The notes beneath the pieces were generated by a model. The model searched no databases. It was not told the origin of the DNA and saw only the letters and a program-made list of their open reading frames with translations. The position numbers and the translations under genes were made by a program. A stretch of DNA of 64,000 bases from positions 1,826,176-1,890,175 of the forward strand of contig NW_025336346.1 of assembly GCF_004798865.1 (NCBI RefSeq), read 5' to 3'. Position 1 is the stretch's first letter. Every line of letters begins with the position of its first letter. Shown here piece after piece: positions 61,030-64,000 of the stretch. This DNA is from Varanus komodoensis. Its lineage: Eukaryota; Chordata; Lepidosauria; Squamata; Varanidae.

Positions 61030-61165
61030 ACAATGGGGCCGGGCCGGTGGGGGAGGAGAGCGGGCTTATCGGAGGAGGGGCTGGGGTGTAGCAAGTACTA
61101 CTTGCAGCCCTATAAATCGCCCAGGGAGCTCCGGCTAGTGGAAATAAATGCATTAATACTGAGCA
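61030..61165. promoter_or_regulatory. GC-rich block with TATA-like site; possible internal promoter or enhancer
   Basis: A run of GC-rich sequence with GGGGCCGGGCCGGTGGGGG and GGAGGGGCTGGGGTG words precedes CCCTATAAATCGCCC (TATAAAT at 61111-61117). Next to it is a near-perfect palindrome, GCAAGTACTACTTGC (61091-61105), and an AT-rich block with two ATTAAT sites follows (61150-61176). The layout resembles a core promoter or a conserved enhancer, but there is no transcript evidence, and the role in SEMA3F is unknown. Confidence 0.25.
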
Positions 61166-62148
61166 ATATTAATTGAACTTTTCAAGACCACTTTAGTCCC
61201 AGTTGGCCAAAGGAAGCTCTGTCTGCACATGGATGTAACCTGCATTGTTGCAGTGTGGGCGTAACCCTTCCTACAAGTGAACATTACACATAATATTGTG
61301 TTTCAATTTCAGGCAGTGTTTTAATCCCAAAAATGGCAACTATGGTGGCCTGTATCTCAGGAAAGAAACTATATTTGCCCTGACATTCATGCAATGGGCA
61401 TCTTCGGAGTGGTATCCCCGTTCAAATAAAGAGGACTTTAGTTCACCCACCAAGATCCTCCCAAACCCGTATGTTCTAGCAAAACTGCGGCATGTCTCGG
61501 GTTGCCAATTGGAGATGCCAGCAAGGCTTGCTTGGTTCAGGCTCGGATATAAAGTTCAGTGATTTGTAATGGTCACTGCAAGGAAGATTTGAGTGTTAAG
61601 ACACCCGGCAGCTCTCTAGCCCAGATTTTCCAGAGCTTTAAAGCAGTTCAGTTGCACTGTTCACATGCCCCCTTCCAATGTGGCCTGCATTTGAATTAAG
61701 CCTGTGTGTGTTTACACACAGGCAGATACATGTGTGTGCATGGGAGAGATTGGACAGGGAGTGCCCCATTTTTTGCATACTTCTGCATTTGAGTGAGCTG
61801 AACAAAATGAATGCCATTAGGAGATGTCAATGAATAAAACTATTTGTTCTCCCATCCTTCAGCAAGTTCCCAATGGGGCTTGCACGTTCAAATTACAAAA
61901 ACATTGCTCATTTGTAGAAAGCATCCACACAGAGACATATTAACCATTAAATATAAAACTAGGGTTTGGCAGAAATAAAATAAAGCAATTTAGAGCTGAG
62001 ACAGATGAGAAGGCTGGGAAAATGATGTTTGCCTGACACGGGAATGGCATTGCCGTAGGTGCCAGGTGACCCTCTGTGGGGAGAGAGACACAGAAAAGGC
62101 TCATTCTCCAGTAACGACCTGCCACATGCCTGACTAGGAGAGAAGGAT

Positions 62149-62192
62149 GATCTTTTACTGCTCCCAAGAAGGTGATCTTTTACTGCTCCCAA
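62149..62192 (+). repeat. Local tandem duplication of about 24 bp
   Basis: GATCTTTTACTGCTCCCAAG occurs at 62149-62168 and again, identical, at 62173-62192, with a short AAGGT spacer. The identity of the units points to a recent slippage or duplication event. Confidence 0.9.
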
Positions 62193-63659
62193 GCCAGAGA
62201 GACCCTGTCCTTTCTGGCAGAGACCTGACATTCAATTAATCAACTACTGTCTATATCTAGCAGAACGTGGGGGTGTGTTTGTGTTGGCATTAGCTGACAT
62301 TTCTGGCCAAAGGGAGACCATATGCAGGACCTCAAATTCCTTACATTCTTAGTCAAGTCTCTTCTTTCATCTTGCTCATTCAACCCAATTCCAATGTCCA
62401 TTATATTGCTCACACTGATTCAGCCCATTTTGCTTAAAGGAGCTGACTTCAGTAATTCCTCAGGTGAAAAAGATGGGCCACAGAAAAGGGTTTATTCTGT
62501 CCAGTCCAATCCATCTTTAAGGCAGTGTTGACACCACAACAAAGCCCAATGCTGTGAATACTGCCAAAAATAATAGTTTGAGTTAGTTATATCTGAGTCA
62601 CATACCTATCACTCCCCATCTTTCAACCCTCATGCCATCCCATTCTTAGAATGCAAAGCCCGTAAACCATTCTGTTGTCCATTATCTAGCTAGGGGAAAA
62701 AAGCCCTGGAGAGCCCTCACTACCATTTTTGAGGAAATTACCAGTTAATAAATAGCCAACATTTCAGAATCTCTGGGCAATGGTCTGTTGAATCAATGAG
62801 TGCTTCTAGGTTAGAAAAATATGGGGAAATATCACAAGGAAGTATGTTTTGAGGGCAAGGCAGGATTGGCCAAATATTGTAACTGACACTATCAATTTAT
62901 TTTCTTTAAAAGAGAAATACAAACAGCACCATCCCTTGTGGTGCTGACCGCCAAACCATCTGAGCTCCAAACTCGGAGGATTCATCATCCAACTGAGTCT
63001 GGGAGATGGGAAGCCACAGGCAAGGGCGTAGCTTCCCCACTTTTCCTGCCCTGCCAGTTGCAGGCCCTGCTCACACAGAGGACAGGCTGAGGCACCACTG
63101 GGATTCCCCGTGTCTCTTTCCTGCTTCCAGAAACACCCTCCCCACCAGCGCTTGCTCTAAAGTCACCCCTTGTGACCTCAGAGGTGCAGCTGGCCCAGAA
63201 AGAACTACTCCAGTTGCAAGGCTCAAAGGAGACACTCCACTGTCGGAGTTCCAGTTCCAAATCTGGAACTCATTTCCAAGGTTGGGGTTGGGACGCCACC
63301 CTCTCCTGTGGCTATCTATTCTAGATGGTGTGTAGCAGCCATAGGACTGCACCTAAAGCCTTTTATGCAACAATTCAATATAAACATTGCAGGGGGAAAG
63401 TATTTCAACACAGCATATGCGTTCTTCCTTGGAACTAAATGCTATCAAAATACGCATGCACCAGCCAAAATTATATATTTAATTTATTTCAGTGGAAGGG
63501 GTAAGTTTGTGCTTAAATCTTTCCAAATCAAATAAATGGGAATGAAAAGTGCTTCATTTTAGCTCAATGTCTATCAAGTCACCAAAGAACAAAATGCCTC
63601 TGAATGCCTCTTGTCACAGCATTTTGTTTTTAATTTCCAGATGGTTTCCAACTCACTAA

Positions 63660-63830
63660 AGCAGAGATCTCCAAACATTTCATTAAAAAAAGATTCATTG
63701 ATGGAATGCGATTTTCCCCAAATGTTGATTCTACCACCCTGGTTTGGCAGTCTCTTTCCCATAGGTACTTCTGCCACACTGGCACCTACAGACGTTGTCA
63801 GCATCCTAGCAACCACCTACTAAAGCCAGA
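63660..63830. repeat. Possible hAT-like terminus
   Basis: AGCAGAGATCTCCAAACATTTC at 63660-63682 resembles the CAG-G-TC-CCAAAC ends of hAT elements, as at 5104. A matching opposite end was not found, so the extent is guessed. Confidence 0.25.
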
Positions 63831-64000
63831 TGTGGATCCCAACATAATATTGGGAAGTTACTGAAATAATGAGTCAGTACTTGGGTGACAGGAGCAATGT
63901 AAATGGCGCAGGTTCACTCCACAATTTTTGACCAAATATTTAAGACCTGCATCATATTACCTCTGGTCCTATCTTATGTGCTGTTGTTTCTTGTCCAGAA

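Larger units (their letters stand above)
58795..64000 (+). other. SEMA3F: SEMA3F intron continuing past the window end
   Basis: The next expected exon, beginning DYIFYLEPE in mammals, was not found before 64000, so this intron is longer than 5.2 kb. It contains a MITE remnant near 60420-60520, a GC-rich block with a TATA-like site near 61040-61150, a 24-bp tandem duplication near 62149-62192, and an hAT-like terminus near 63660. The remaining sequence has no element I can name. Confidence 0.7.

Overview
The window is genomic DNA from a vertebrate, almost certainly a squamate reptile (lizard or snake). It carries several Sauria-type SINEs (tRNA-derived head, Bov-B-like tail), a 357-bp tRNA-headed SINE of the Squam1 type, a degenerate Bov-B LINE, CR1 3' ends, many L2/CR1-clade LINE fragments and the short foldback hAT-like elements that are common in reptile genomes. 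Gene density is low and introns are long. No bacterial, phage, CRISPR or operon-like content is present.

The one host gene I can support is SEMA3F (semaphorin 3F) on the + strand. Four coding exons lie in the right third: 47523-47683, 50665-50727, 53036-53155 and 58705-58794. All have AG/GT splice borders and compatible phases, and together they encode the N-terminal part of the Sema domain. The fourth matches the alternatively used cassette (about 30 residues, with a GRGSRA core) that in mammals separates the two SEMA3F isoforms. The signal-peptide exon was not found. It is either left of the window or too diverged to see by eye. The rest of the Sema domain, the PSI and Ig domains and the basic tail lie beyond position 64000. 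Positions 1-47522 are therefore long 5' intron and/or 5' flank of SEMA3F.

Layout: 1-4.9 kb, mostly unique sequence with one SINE remnant. 4.9-6.1 kb, a (CT)n tract and a nested transposon cluster: an hAT-type element next to an L2-like LINE that is split by a Sauria SINE. 6.1-22.8 kb, LINE tails, SINEs and microsatellites in otherwise unrecognised sequence, including the Squam1-type SINE with a clear 11-bp target duplication. 22.8-42.5 kb, mainly unique sequence with a few old transposons and some AT-rich, non-repetitive blocks that could be conserved regulatory DNA. 42.5-46 kb, a dense repeat block: (GA)n, a Tigger/mariner-like element broken by a 100-N assembly gap in poly-C, CR1, Bov-B and a Sauria SINE. 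47.5-64 kb, SEMA3F exons and introns, with a MITE pair in one intron, a 5'-truncated LINE whose C-terminal reading frame is still open, and a possible extra cassette exon at 56735-56794.

Most other open frames are short, unconserved-looking and interrupted by repeats, and I did not annotate them as genes. All identifications come from reading the sequence. No database search was run.
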